Notes: generated from the sequence alone by a model not told the origin. DNA of 64,000 nucleotides from Petrosia ficiformis (GCA_947044365.1 OX345645.1:5155741-5219740); one strand, 5' to 3'; positions 46,901 through 57,674 are shown, counted from the first letter of the stretch. A program made the numbers and translations.

Positions 46901-49900
46901 GGCATGTAAATTTATCACATCAGTCAAAACTGACTACTGTAGTTGGTTTAAAAATTCTTAACCCTTAAAACAACAACAAATAATTATTTTCTTGTATAAT
47001 TGTGGTGTCCGCTTTCACAGTGTTCTAATTTTGGCCAAAACCTCTAATTACAACACAGCTCTCAGAAATTGTTCCGAGAAGAGATCTGTCCGGCCGATCA
47101 ACAGCAAGAAAAGTTAGATCAGATTACCAAGTGGCTAGAATACAAGTAGAAGTGTCAATACTAGTGAAATGAGTCAAATCCAACTAACTCCGGCTACAGA
47201 CGTGATTACTAGCAAAAAACACTGATCCAATGCGAATTTTAGAGGAGCTACAGTATACTGATATTGTTACTTACTATCATTATAATATGTTATCATTGGA
47301 GAGGAAGTGCTTTGAGTGTGACAGTGGAGCCCCTAATATAATTTTCACAACTGAATTGTCATTAAGAAATCATATAAGTATTTTACCTTAACGTTTCTGT
47401 GAATCGTGGAACCTTCGTGAAGTAATTCAAGAGGACTATAAAAAAAAAGTTTAAACATTTGAATGATCTTAGTAAAATAATTGTTTTTACTTACAGTACT
47501 TTAGTCAGATCACCTCTATAAGTGTAATTTCTCTTTGATACGTCGGGTGTACAATATTCCTCCATTGTACTTTGCAACAAAGCAATGTACATTAGTGCTT
47601 CTGGTACTCCAAATATCAGAATTGTACTGCCTCCATCATAACGAATGAATACAAGAATTCCTTTAGGAATACCCAAGAGTTGTGAGAGATTGTGGCGGAT
47701 AACTGCCACTTGATTTCCTGTCGGAATAACTTCATTAGGTAGACGTAACCCCAGAGAGATCTGATCAGCTGTTCCACTACCAGGACCAAATGAGTTTGAG
47801 GGTATTTCAAATATTGATCGTTGTAGATAAGGAACAAGATCCTTTTGTTCATAAGCTTTCATGTTTATTTTATCATCATCACTTCCAAGTTTTTGAACAA
47901 TGCTTTTCAATAATTCTATGTTGAACCATGAACCATGAGATATATGAAGGATTAGCAAAACGCTAGCAAGTGTGGAAGCATTTTCATACTTATACTTCAG
48001 TGCATCAGCTACTTCTCCTAGAGAGGTAATTATAATGAGCTTCAATCGATCCACTTTGATCTTGCGTTTCTCAAAAGAATCAAGAATACCATCGACGAGA
48101 AGAGAATATTTATTTCGAATTATCTGGTTTTCCACAAGAAGAGTATTTGTTATTTTTTCCTTTTCACTCTTACTCATACTATTCCAGCTAGCATACTTCT
48201 TTACTTTCAAAGGATTCACATGAGAATCAATTATTAATGGTATCTTCTTTTCACAAATAAATGTTAATACAACTTCTGCAAGCTGTTTGTTTTTCATTTC
48301 CAGAAAAATTTTAACAATGGCAAGGTATGTGGCATCACTACCATTCTTTTCCTTCCATTTCCAAAGCATTTTTAGTCTTCTTTCTCTCTCTTGACTACCA
48401 TCAGTACGAAGCTCTACTATTTCTGGCAGCTTGAAACCAAAATGTGGTGCAGCATCCTCAAAGCTTGGGATTTCAGTCTTCAGAGCCATGAAGAGGTTGT
48501 CACAACATGGTTTTTCAAGATTGTCTTTTGACAGATTGAATCTTGTCAATAATGTGTCTAGTTCACACATCTCAAATACCATGTCATGTTTGTCACACAA
48601 TTGGACAGTTTCTTTCGATCCTGTTTCTAACCTAGATAGAGTGACACTCTTCTCAATCATATCTTTCTGATCATCAGTATGATGGAACTATAGTGTATTT
48701 AGAAATTAGTCAAACTCAATATAATTCTAGATACATATTTATGAATCTGTGGAGTACGTACGAATTAATCGTAAACTTAACATGATTATAATATCAATTC
48801 ATTTTATTGCATAACTGGTAATTCCAAATAATGCTTCAACAGTTTCACAGTGCTGCCGGAACATCATAAAGAAACAGTGAGTGATAATATTATAATATAG
48901 ATGAGCATAATTGTTACTGGCTTGTGGAAATTGGTATTATAGATTATGATAATTTTGCTCATCAGGCATTTTGTACAAGAAGCCAAGCTTGGCACTAGGG
49001 AAAAAATAATGGGTCTTAATGTGTCCATTTATGGTAACAAACCAACGAAAAGCATTAGCTATACCTTACTTATGTTCCCATTGGAAAATTGAAAGTGTCC
49101 ATAGTTAATTATAGTTATTGCTGTTGACCTGCTACTGGCATTATTGTCAAAGTGAGTGTACAAATTTGAAATTAACTAGATTTTGTACATAAATTACTCA
49201 GATTTTATCAATAGTATTGATTTTACGATCTAGATTTGTAAATACGATTTTCTTTATTACTTGGTTCATTACCAATTTAGGTTGTACAGTGGATGGAGAA
49301 GTAAGCAGTGAATCAACATGTGAGTGTGACAGACCTAAATAGCAGGATAAAAAAATTAATGTATAGTATTATAGTTATATTTGCATGGATTAACTTTTAT
49401 CAGGTGAGTCAAAACTCATGATTACAGAATATTCCATAGGCTGAATGCCTATGAAATATTACTACAACATATTACTACAACATGTAATCTTCCAGAAATT
49501 TTATAAGCACTGGTTCCATTTTATTCTAGAGAAGGTTACGTGTAGTAAACTTAGTTAGATAGCCTGAAAGTTGCTATCCTACTGAGCAAAGTAGGCAGCC
49601 AGGCATATGCTTGATGAAGACTTGTGCTCTCCTGAAAGGCCAAATACTAAATCCTTTTAGGCTCTAGTAGTGGCAAGTCAAACAAAGCACTTGCAACATG
49701 CACGGATCAAAGGAGTCAAGAAACTGACGAATCGGTATCAGAATACATATTAACAGTGTTACGAAGTCTATTTAAAATACTGCAACAATGGAATGTTTTT
49801 AGATGAAAGTCAACGAGACAAGTTTGTTTGACGGTGTGCAAGCATGTTAATTTCAAGGAGAATACTCATGGAAAAGAACATTACCTTCACAAAAGCTACA

Positions 49901-52457
49901 GAAAATTGAAATAGCTTCCGAAGCAGCAGACAAAGACTAGCGAGTCATCAAAAATCAATGTCCATGCCATCAACATTCAGTTAGAGAGCAGTAAAAAAAA
50001 TGTAAATGAAGAGTACTAATGACTGATAATAAAAAGTGCAATGTTGTGCTATCATTGTGGGAAGAGACACCATCCACACAGTTGGAAATTTAAAGATGGC
50101 AGTATAATTATCAGTGCTTATTATAATTATTATAATTTGTGACTATGGATGTGAAAATCAACCTTATGTTAAAGATTATGTCATATTTGTTTTATTTGTA
50201 GATACGACTGCCAAACTGACAGCTGTATTCATTAATAAAATCCATAAAATTATTATTATCATGAAGAATGACTCTGAATGAATATACAATTCCACGTACC
50301 ACATTCTTGTTTCAGTTGGTTTGCTAATACATTTTCTCCTACCATATCAAGTGTAGTGGATAATATGTGTAGCTCATCATTGTCATTCCCTTCATATTCC
50401 TCCATTGATGATACTGATATGTCATCTGCAAAGTGTAACAATTGAATTGAACACAAATACAAATAGGCTACAATCATGTACTACATATTCATAACTGAAT
50501 ATAATAATATCTTCACACATTAGTTCATGTACTTTACTAGAAATGTATAATACAAACTATTGTATATCTTTTGTGAAATTCTATAGGTTTGGAGTTCTTC
50601 ATACTCATAACTATGAGGGCTAGCTAGTCATGTTTGATCCTATAAACGTAGCCATAAGCTACAATCTATTACCATTTGATTTCTGTAAATCATGAAATAG
50701 AAAGTCCAAAGTAACTACAATAGTCTGTCAATTCAGCAATGGTTGACAGAATCATTTTAATGTTATTATAGTTTGGTCCACATAAAAACTATTATAACCT
50801 TTGCTAGTCTTGCAATGTGATTCATCCTCTGATTCTGAAATGAAACTGACATATGGATTAGCACCTGAATATTCTCCTTCTTTATCACATCTCTTCCTCT
50901 TAGTTTTAGTCTCCGATATTATAACATCATGATGTACTATATGTATGTATGAATAGAGAACAGTAGAAACTGAGAATAAATTTCAGCTGTCCTGCAATCA
51001 TTTCATAAAAAAAGCTAAAGCTAACGATTAAAGTTAAAATAATTAGCATGATTACTCAATTTATTAAAAATACTAAGCAAGGCATGATGTAAAAAGGTTG
51101 CATCATGGCTCTACGCTGTTTACATAATGAAAAAACTCTAATAAATGATGGTTGGGTTCACAATAGCACCTTTTTTGCTTGGAGGATAGTCATCTTCTTT
51201 ATTCAGCATGAAAGGATTTGTAACTGTTGTTTCATATTTGACACTTCTCCTTCTTTCAGGTATACCTATTAATATAATTATTATAATGACACATCTTCAT
51301 TAAACTAATTATGTGGAATATAATCATAGGAAATTCAATCATCTCAAAATAGTCATTTAAATACAATCATGCAGGAACCAATGTTAGTAATATTCAGTAA
51401 TGATGATTTCTTCAGAATCCTTCTTCTGTTCGACCTTTTCCAATAAATCAGCTGGATACTTTAAAAGGAAAACTATTCTTTTGGCTAATATTTGTTACAA
51501 ACATCATAATTATATAATTCTAGTGGTTTCTATACTTGACCTCAGCATAATTATTCTTCAGAACGTTACTACACATACTATTGAGTGCTTACCACATTCC
51601 AGTTTCAGTTGTGATGATTCTCTCTTCTGTTCTACCTTCTCCAGTACATCAGCTAGTTTTAATAGTCCCTCTTCATAAGTACAGAAATTTGTATCATTGT
51701 CTAGCCAGTGTTGAAACATGGAAACAGTACACTTGTTTGATATACCTCTTTCATCATTATCAATTCTTTGGATATGAATATCCTCTATACCCAAAAGTAT
51801 ACCAACCATTTTCCATTCTATTATAGGAATTTGTATTATCCTTTGTAATAACTTTTGATGATCATCAATATTCAATAGTCTTCTCAATGTAGAGATGACA
51901 TTCTTATCAGTTTCACACTTTTCAACTGCTGATAATAATCCCTCCCATGATGATTGTGGTGTGTTTGATATCCAAGAATCCAATGCTTGTTCTAAAGCAA
52001 AGTGATAGTCCTGTGTTGTCTGTGCCTCTTCTGTTAACCTCTTTCTCTCAACAATGGCGATACCTATAATACCAGCAAGTCTGTTCCATTTCTCTGGTAT
52101 ATTAAAACCACTCCGTTGGAGAATATTCAATGCTTCATTGGCAGTTAATTCTAAAATGACAGATAACAACTTATGATTTGAATCATTATAGTATTACAAA
52201 CAAACCTCACCTATATTAATAGGTCCAGGATTAATCTCCACATCACCACATAGTAATAGTAGTATCATGACAAGTGAACAGGATAATATGACAGCTACAG
52301 TGAGTATTGCTTGTAATAACCTCAGTGATCCAATCCACCATTCATCCACTGAGTGTGATACTTCTTCATGATCATATTTTGTCTTTGATCCTTTCCTGTT
52401 GTTACTGGAACAGTGCCATGTACCAATAGTAACCCTCCATTGTATTAGATCAATCAT
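40861..52457 (-). CDS. NLR gene N3: 2A-like / Death x4 / caspase-fold / NACHT / LRR, 13 exons
   Basis: Exons (minus strand): 52457-52211, 52150-51593, 51265-51170, 50936-50799, 50425-50300, 49334-49273, 48687-47495, 47435-47387, 47332-47275, 46775-46440, 45907-45164, 45063-45007, 43988-40861. Every junction is GT-AG and the phases agree (1,1,1,1,1,0,2,0,1,1,1,1), giving 6792 nt, about 2263 residues with no internal stop. Domain order: signal-anchor-like helix and DVEINPGP; Death and Death-like (83-268); linkers; Death plus unnamed module (409-806); Death (843-954); caspase fold (955-1202); NACHT (about 1320-1620); LRRs (about 1845-2240). Expected role: cytosolic innate sensor with built-in protease. 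Alternative: two adjacent genes or alternative transcripts (exons 1-9; exons 10-13), since exons 1 or 5 could also splice in phase to exon 10. The gene model is inferred from sequence only. Confidence 0.7.
44000..44400. repeat. Repeat D copy in N3 intron 12
   Basis: Landmarks 'atgatgtcacaaatatgtgacatttgacc', 'ctagcattacga', 'ggggtttg', 'ccgcccac' and 'aaatcgtgggtgta' recur in the same order and orientation at 52500-52860, just upstream of the N3 start. A trace is at 32695. It has no ORF or clear terminal repeats. Confidence 0.8.
45007..45063 (-). CDS. N3 exon 12, 57-bp linker between caspase fold and NACHT
   Basis: The acceptor TTTGTTTCTATAG and donor GTGAGT bound a 57-bp exon with phase 1 on both sides (DPIDQSHTEQYGMEKSMTKG). 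It has no domain; it joins the protease to the NACHT exon in frame. Confidence 0.7.
45164..45907 (-). CDS. N3 exon 11: caspase-fold (C14) protease domain
   Basis: A 744-bp phase-1/phase-1 exon. The fold order is visible: GFAFVIGIYG (first strand), CKCMAFYLAGHGG with the catalytic His (codon 45605-45603, about residue 1056), and HLFLFDSCLSAG with the catalytic Cys (codon 45437-45435, about residue 1112). AGHGG and DSC are closer to metacaspase, paracaspase and bacterial-type C14 domains than to the SHG / QACRG of classical caspases, so substrate preference should not be assumed to be Asp. The small-subunit-like part follows (SVIAYATYPGENARGN... WTRHL). Both catalytic residues are intact. A C14 domain between Death and NACHT is unusual. 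Confidence 0.8.
46014..46080 (-). pseudogene. Remnant of a CARD-like exon in N3 intron 10
   Basis: 'gagaaatgtctcttca(c)tatattaaatggtg' and 'atctatag(g)ttg' match 19448-19537 of the N1 CARD-like exon, with an internal deletion. The remnant lies between direct repeats of the caspase exon's acceptor region (about 45895-45930 and 46160-46197). It suggests N3 once had a CARD-like exon here. Confidence 0.7.
46440..46775 (-). CDS. N3 exon 10: Death domain
   Basis: The 336-bp exon (phase 1 in and out; donor GTAAGT) encodes WNRLAGIIGISISERKRL, YHFALEQALDSWI and SSWEGLLSAVEKCE. It is almost the same as the N1 Death exon and similar to the first half of N3 exon 2. It joins to the caspase exon as codon A|GT (Ser). 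In N1 and most simple NLRs this exon would follow the 2A-like exon directly. Confidence 0.85.
46780..47270. other. Intron 9 of N3; short plus-strand frame at about 47060-47155
   Basis: The plus strand has a 33-codon open stretch (QKLFREEICPADQQQEKLDQ, then ITKWLEYK and stop) that could be a relic exon. Otherwise it is AT-rich with nothing else recognised. Confidence 0.35.
47275..47435 (-). CDS. N3 exons 8 and 9 (47435-47387; 47332-47275), linkers
   Basis: Exon 8 (49 bp) enters in phase 2 and leaves in phase 0; exon 9 (58 bp) enters in phase 0 and leaves in phase 1 at a perfect GTAAGT. These two small exons restore the phase needed to enter exon 10, the main argument that exon 7 belongs to the same transcript. 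Exon 8 reads LLHEGSTIHRNVK, a chance resemblance to a kinase HRD loop. Confidence 0.55.
47495..48687 (-). CDS. N3 exon 7: Death domain plus unnamed C-terminal module
   Basis: This 1193-bp exon (acceptor CACTATAG, phase 0; donor GTAAGT, phase 2) encodes a Death domain (FEDAAPHFGFKLPEIVEL, LKMLWKWKEKNG, ATYLAIVKIFLEM). About 240 residues follow that recall modules I associate with sponge and cnidarian Death-domain proteins: ENQIIRNKYSLLVDGILDSF, HGSWFNIELLKSIVQKLG, LVPYLQRSIFEIPSNSFG and LSQLLGIPKGILVFI. I know no name for that module; it may bind proteins. It could be the core of a separate gene if exons 1-9 form their own transcript. Confidence 0.75.
49273..49334 (-). CDS. N3 exon 6, linker that changes phase
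   Basis: The 62-bp exon (TGCTATTTAG acceptor; GTAATG donor) enters in phase 1 and leaves in phase 0, exactly bridging exon 5 to exon 7. It is Ser/Thr-rich (SHSHVDSLLTSPSTVQ) with no domain. Confidence 0.55.
50300..50936 (-). CDS. N3 exons 5 and 4 (50425-50300; 50936-50799), acidic linkers
   Basis: Both are phase 1/1. Exon 4 (138 bp) encodes a basic then acidic linker (TKTKRKRC, ISESEDES); the KTKRKR stretch could serve as a nuclear signal, by composition only. Exon 5 (126 bp) encodes SSMEEYEGNDNDEL and then a helix ending LANQLKQECG; its last residues resemble the end of exon 2 (SSQLKLECG), so exons 2 and 5 may share origin. Confidence 0.6.
51170..51265 (-). CDS. N3 exon 3, linker
   Basis: The 96-bp exon (TATTAATAG acceptor; GTGCTA donor, weak) is phase 1/1 and encodes a basic linker (IPERRRSVKYETTVTNPFML). 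Upstream, at about 51400-51475, a degenerate copy of the end of exon 2 (LLEKVEQKKDSEE) is in the wrong phase and is probably a relic. Confidence 0.5.
51593..52150 (-). CDS. N3 exon 2: two Death-fold domains
   Basis: The 558-bp phase-1/1 exon starts LTANEALNILQRSGFNIPEK. Domain one matches exon 10 (WNRLAGIIGIAIVERKRL, ALEQALDSWI, SSWEGLLSAVEKCE). It runs straight into a second Death-like unit (EWKMVGILLGIEDIHIQRI, MFQHWL, YEEGLLKLADVLEKV). If the 2A-like motif causes ribosome skipping, the downstream protein begins with Pro shortly before this exon. The donor GTAAGC is good. Confidence 0.8.
52211..52457 (-). CDS. N3 exon 1: signal-anchor-like helix and 2A-like ribosome-skipping motif
   Basis: ATG at 52457. 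Residues 1-45 hold polar, charged sequence; residues 48-69 form a hydrophobic helix (AILTVAVILSCSLVMILLLL); residues 71-79 are GDVEINPGP (52247-52221), fitting the D-x-E-x-NPGP consensus of 2A peptides. The exon leaves in phase 1 at GTGAGG. In sea urchin NLRs, 2A-like leaders of this kind were reported to act both as signal sequence and as recoding element, so that skipped product stays cytosolic. By analogy, N3 could be dual-targeted. The same exon, with a stop, occurs in N1. Confidence 0.85.
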
Positions 52458-52499
52458 TTCTTATTAGAAAACTATAATGAATAAAATATGTAATATTTC

Positions 52500-52860
52500 A
52501 CTTTAACCTTTAGAGCAATGATGTCACATATGTGACATTTGACCCCTAAATGGTTCGGCGTGTGTTCCTAGCATTACAAAGCACTCCAAATATTTGTAAT
52601 TGTTGTTAGGCATAAGCCTGTGAAATGGCTAAACACGTTGATTGTTATTTGGCTGCCCTTGGGTCTAAATAACAAGTACAGGAGGAATTTTAAAGGTTGG
52701 TGCCCCCTATGAATGAGGGTTGGAAGGAGGCTGTGTCTCCTCACCGCCCACACAAATTGGGGTTTCAGTGACCCCGCCCATGCAATAAGGTGGGTAGCTG
52801 AGACAGTTCCCGTGATGTAAAACCCGAAATCGTGGGTGTAGTGGGGTCGTTTTGTTTGCC
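52500..52860. repeat. Repeat D copy at the N3 promoter
   Basis: It starts within 50 bp of the N3 start codon and contains a perfect 18-bp palindrome ATGTCACATATGTGACAT (about 52519-52536), which is interrupted by two bases in the 44-kb copy. It may carry promoter elements; that is inference. Confidence 0.75.
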
Positions 52861-55590
52861 CCAGTTCAAGTCAAAAGGAGAAGAGCATTGCATTGGAATT
52901 AATCCTACAAAGTCCTTGGGGACTTCCGAGTCCCTGTAAGCAAGTTGGTAGAAGTAGTATTCCATTTGAAAATGGAGCCAAGTTTGGATGATACATGATG
53001 CAGAATTATGAATACACAGAAATATAATATATAGTATATAAACCATAGCATGAATATTTCCATGTTAGTCATACTAATTATAATAGTGTAATATTATACC
53101 ATGTAAATCAATTGTAATTAATACATCCCGTGGTAATTACTATTGAACAGGTTGTTTCTTCATATAAGAAGTCACAAAATCATGTTACATTTATATAGTC
53201 TCATATGATATAAGAATTACATCAGGAGTGCTGAGATTGTTAGGTTATATCATGATGTTTTTATTTACATTCAAACATGAAATTATTGTATTCTGTGGTT
53301 TATAAAGTATTATACTATTTTGAATGTGTAATATTAACTACTATACTAGCCTTATATGGTTGTTTCTTCAAACTCTAACAATGTCAGTACTCCTAATACA
53401 ATTCTTATACCATACAAGACTATATAAATATAACATTATTTTGTGATTCAACAGATAGTATAACAGATGTTATTTGTTATTGTAAATTTGTGTACATACT
53501 ATAATCAGAATGTACTTATAATAACAAACAACACCTGTTGGTTTAGAATGGTAATTACCATATATGGTATACACATTGAGATACTATGCTTTGTTAAGGC
53601 ATGCACTAGTATATCAAGATCACAATACTAGTAATTATTACCTTACAGGAAAAACAAATCATCACTCAGGAAGATAAAGTTGTATTGACACTGAATACAG
53701 TCAATACTAAAGGACATTAATTTTTACAGTATAGGAAATATGTCGCAATATCAGAAAACAACACTTCAGATTCTAAAGGTATTTCAAAATGTTGTTCCCC
53801 AGTGTACTAATCATATCACATTGAACCAGTGATAATGTATAATAATGTTAGGAAAGATTACAAACTCAACATGTAAATACAATATCCTAGCTCCAGTTTA
53901 TGTGTGTGAGGATAATAATACATTATTGTTTATAGAGATATACATCATTAGAATTTTAAAAATTGCTTACATTTCACTTATCATTATAACATCTCTACAC
54001 TGCAAATACAGTTTGGTTATCTCAACTAATCAGTTGGTTACCTCAATTGCATAATATCCCATTACTGCTGAATTGATGTGGTGAAGAGTAGGCCAGCTTA
54101 TCTTTTGGTGTTGGAATGTTGTTCACAATGACATGTAAATTAATCATGATTCACAGTTTACGTGTCAGTACTTCCCCACTATAAGTTTACATAATTACTG
54201 ACATCATATCAGTTATGTCCCACTAATAGTTTACATAGTTATTGTGAACACTACATTTCAATACTATAAATTAAAATTACAAACTGGTTTACCTTCCAAC
54301 AGCTTAATACTGCAGTATGGTGTGAAAAGGCATATTATTAAATTGGCATGCAATTGAGGTAACCAACTGACTGGTTGAAATAACCAAACTTTTTTTGCAG
54401 TGTATCCAGCATTATTCTATTATTACTTGTGACTACATAATTTACATATTGTACTACTTATGATGATGAATTAGTGGAGCACATCATCTAGATTGGTTAT
54501 GTAATACCACACACATATGAAATGAAATTATTAATCCTTCAATCAAACTAAACTGTTCTATATAAACACCTTACTATGTGTTCATATCAACTATATAATG
54601 ATCCAGAATGTATCAACAAATTTAATACTAAATACATCAGTGTATATTAATAACTATCCACATGTGATAAAATAGTACTATATTAAAAATACACAAACAA
54701 CTTACTGAAAATTATCAGTGATACAGATCTGTCAGTAATATCCTTTCCAGGATCGTATTATGTACCATATATATTCTATTTATTAGTATCAGTTTATAAA
54801 AAAACAATTATTATGTGATGTACTGTGGTTCAAGTGAAGCAAGTGATGTCATGGTTTGATATTAACAATTATCTCTCTGACTGAATCAGGTTTATATTTA
54901 TAATAATTATGTTGTTTATAATTATAATAATTTATAATTATATAATATTAGTTATATCATTATCTTAGTATAATAACTCTAGTCTGGAGTATGCAGCTCC
55001 TCTCTAGTACACTAAGTAGATCATGTATTTAAGGTTGTACTAGGGGGAGGGGTAGTTGAAACTCCAATCAGTTTCTAGTCTTGCCAGCTTCTTGCTGCAT
55101 ACAATCTGGTTCCATTCTGTATTTTTTGGAAGCCACACCCACCCGGGGGTATAATTATTGGGCCTAAATGTTTTCACTGATAGTTTATTTTCAACAATGG
55201 CGGGATAACTGTAGTTGGTCTCTGAGAAAGATCGGAGTTTGATAGTGTCTAGAAAGGTAAATTTTATGGTTTCAGTGAAAAGCTACAGAATTCAGCTTTC
55301 TTCAGCCTCTTGTAAGTATAAAAGTAAAATGAATTTCCAGAAAACGGCTCTAATTGTTTTCTCTAAATGCATTGTACTTGGTGCACGCGATGATTGGTGG
55401 ACGTGGCTTTCTCGGTTTTGTACTTATTGCGATTGCAAAAATGGACATTTTATATATGTTTTATCAATTCCAGGACCCTATAAAGGTGATTAGAAGATAT
55501 GAAGGTTGCTATTACACCAGGTTAGAGTCATATTATATAATATTCTATTTTGAAACTGATTGGAGTCGCATCCGCCCACTCCCTAGTACC
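52860..55590. other. No gene seen
   Basis: AT-rich. 53005-53160 and 53330-53420 hold short phrases shared with 34410-34470. Two overlapping ORFs at 55215-55632 have no recognisable domain. Poly-AT palindromes lie at about 54895-54965. Confidence 0.5.
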
Positions 55591-55594
55591 ACCT

Positions 55595-56689
55595 TAATAT
55601 GGTACCATACACTGAGTGATGGGCTATGTTGATACTTTATTGGTATTGAATACTGCTCAAAGTATCAATACATAGTTCTACCACTACTCTATTCTACATG
55701 TATTTTGTCAAACTCACATACTGCTTTCCGTGTTTTTAATCCACAAAATGATAAAATTAATAAATGTGTATGTACATTATCAAATATTGATATCACTAAA
55801 AGCTGGTTCACAATATGATGCTTTGTATCTGTTGGGTTGTGATAAAATTCTAAAACTGATTCCTCAAACACAACACACCTGATGCATTACATTGTGTCTG
55901 ATAGCGTTAAAAGAAGCACATCATCTTCACAATACAACATACTTACACAATGCAAAGAAACACAAGCCCTTGTGTCATATTGTGAATACTCATTATCAGG
56001 GTATTAATTAAATTGCAGTCACTATTTCTTCTACTTTAGTCTCAGAAGTGAAGTTACTATTGGTAAAGAGAATTGAACTATTAGAAGAGAAGAACCGTTA
56101 CATTTACACACCTCTGAACATCAGGTGATTGTAATAATATATGATTATTAATGTATAAAATAATACAGTTAGGTTATGTAATTAATATATTCCATAGTGA
56201 CAAGGGTATTGTCCATTGAATCGTATATAGTCCTATAGAGGATAGTTACCTCTGTTGTTTGAGGTTAAGGTTTTAACATAACATCCTAACATAGGTAGCT
56301 GGTCCTATGGTTCACAGACCAGACCCTTACTAATGTGACATGTAATATTATATTAATTATGATACATAAACTTCACTTATACTGGTATTAATTGTAGGGA
56401 CAAAGTTACCCCAGTATATAATTGTATTTGAGGTGGAGTGTATCAAATTAAATTTCTATGATAAAGTCACTTACAGTAACATAGTAATATTCTTGTATCT
56501 CATTTTTAATTATAGGGTCCCATAGTTTATATATACTAGTGTGATACTACTGTACTTAATAGTCAATCCCCTCTGTTTCTTGTTCTCTCTTATTTTACAC
56601 TATACTTATAGTTTAGTGTAGTATAATACAGTAGTATTTACATGTACTATATAAATTATTATTAACCATTGTCATACCTAAGAGGAGGG
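55595..56689. repeat. Direct duplicate of 24..1124
   Basis: Same content and order as the left-end block, including the MITE-A at 55801-55992. After 56689 the sequence differs until about 57410. Confidence 0.85.
55801..55992. mobile_element. MITE-A copy (degenerate)
   Basis: It starts AGCTGGTTCACAATATGATG and ends with 'tgtgtcatattgtgaa', the near inverse complement; partner of 240-428. Confidence 0.7.
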
Positions 56690-56819
56690 GCCAGTCCCTT
56701 TAATCTACCAACTTATTTCTAACTACGGAAAGAGCCAATTACAATACATTCACTATGCTCATGTATTATATAATTTCTGCCTTCATTGTCCCACCATCTT
56801 GACATGTATTACACTATAA

Positions 56820-57235
56820 CTGATGTTATAATTAATATTAGTATGTACATACTAGTAATGTAGTGATAATACAATATTCAAACCATGCTATACTGATTAT
56901 AACTGATGTTATAATTAATATTAGTATGTACATACTAGTAATGTAGTGATAATACAATATTCAAACCATGCTATACTAATTATAAATGATGTTATAATTA
57001 ATATTAGTATGTACATACTAGTAATGTAGTGATAATACAATATTCAAACCATGCTATACTGATTATAACTGATGTTATAATTAATATTAGTATGTACATA
57101 CTAGTAATGTAGTGATAATACAATATTCAAACCATGCTATACTAATTATAAATGATGTTATAATTAATATTAGTATGTACATACTAGTAATGTAGTGATA
57201 ATACAATATCCAAACCATGCTATACTAATTATTAA
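56820..57235. repeat. Five tandem copies of an 83-bp unit with A/B alternation
   Basis: Copies start near 56820, 56903, 56986, 57069 and 57152. Alternate copies differ at the end (CTGATTATAAC versus CTAATTATAAA), so the array behaves as a 166-bp dimer. It lies in a segment absent from the left-hand duplicate block. Confidence 0.9.
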
Positions 57236-57436
57236 TATCCACAGGTAATTAATTAGCTTAACATGTCCAATACTGATATAGTAGAAACATTTCATTACAA
57301 ATAATTAATATAGCTGTAGAAAAGAATATGCATGAAGATAAATGAAAAGAATATAATTATATTAAGTATAATTATATATAATAAGAGCAGCATTTCAGAG
57401 TTTTCAGGAAACAATATAATAGGTAATGATCTTAGC

Positions 57437-57674
57437 TCATGAATGATCTATTGAGTAAGGTGTGTGTGTTTGTGTGTGCATACATGACTATGTGTGTATG
57501 TTTGAATGTATGTATGTCAAGTACATATGTATGTATGCATGTATGTATGTATGTATGTATGTATGTATGTATGTATGTATGTATGATTGTATGTATGAAT
57601 GTACATACATGTAACTACAGTGTATGTATGTATGTATGTATGTGTATGTATGTAAATGTATGTACATATGTATG

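Noticed and set aside
47060..47155. Plus-strand short frame QKLFREEICPADQQQ...
   Set aside because: Only about 33 codons, within an N3 intron, with no partner exon.
47387..47435. Protein kinase catalytic loop (HEGSTIHRNVK)
   Set aside because: No other kinase motif lies in adjacent exons and the loop Asp is Asn; better explained as a linker exon.
51400..51826. Plus-strand Ser-rich ORFs
   Set aside because: Antisense of N3 exon 2 and of a relic of its end.
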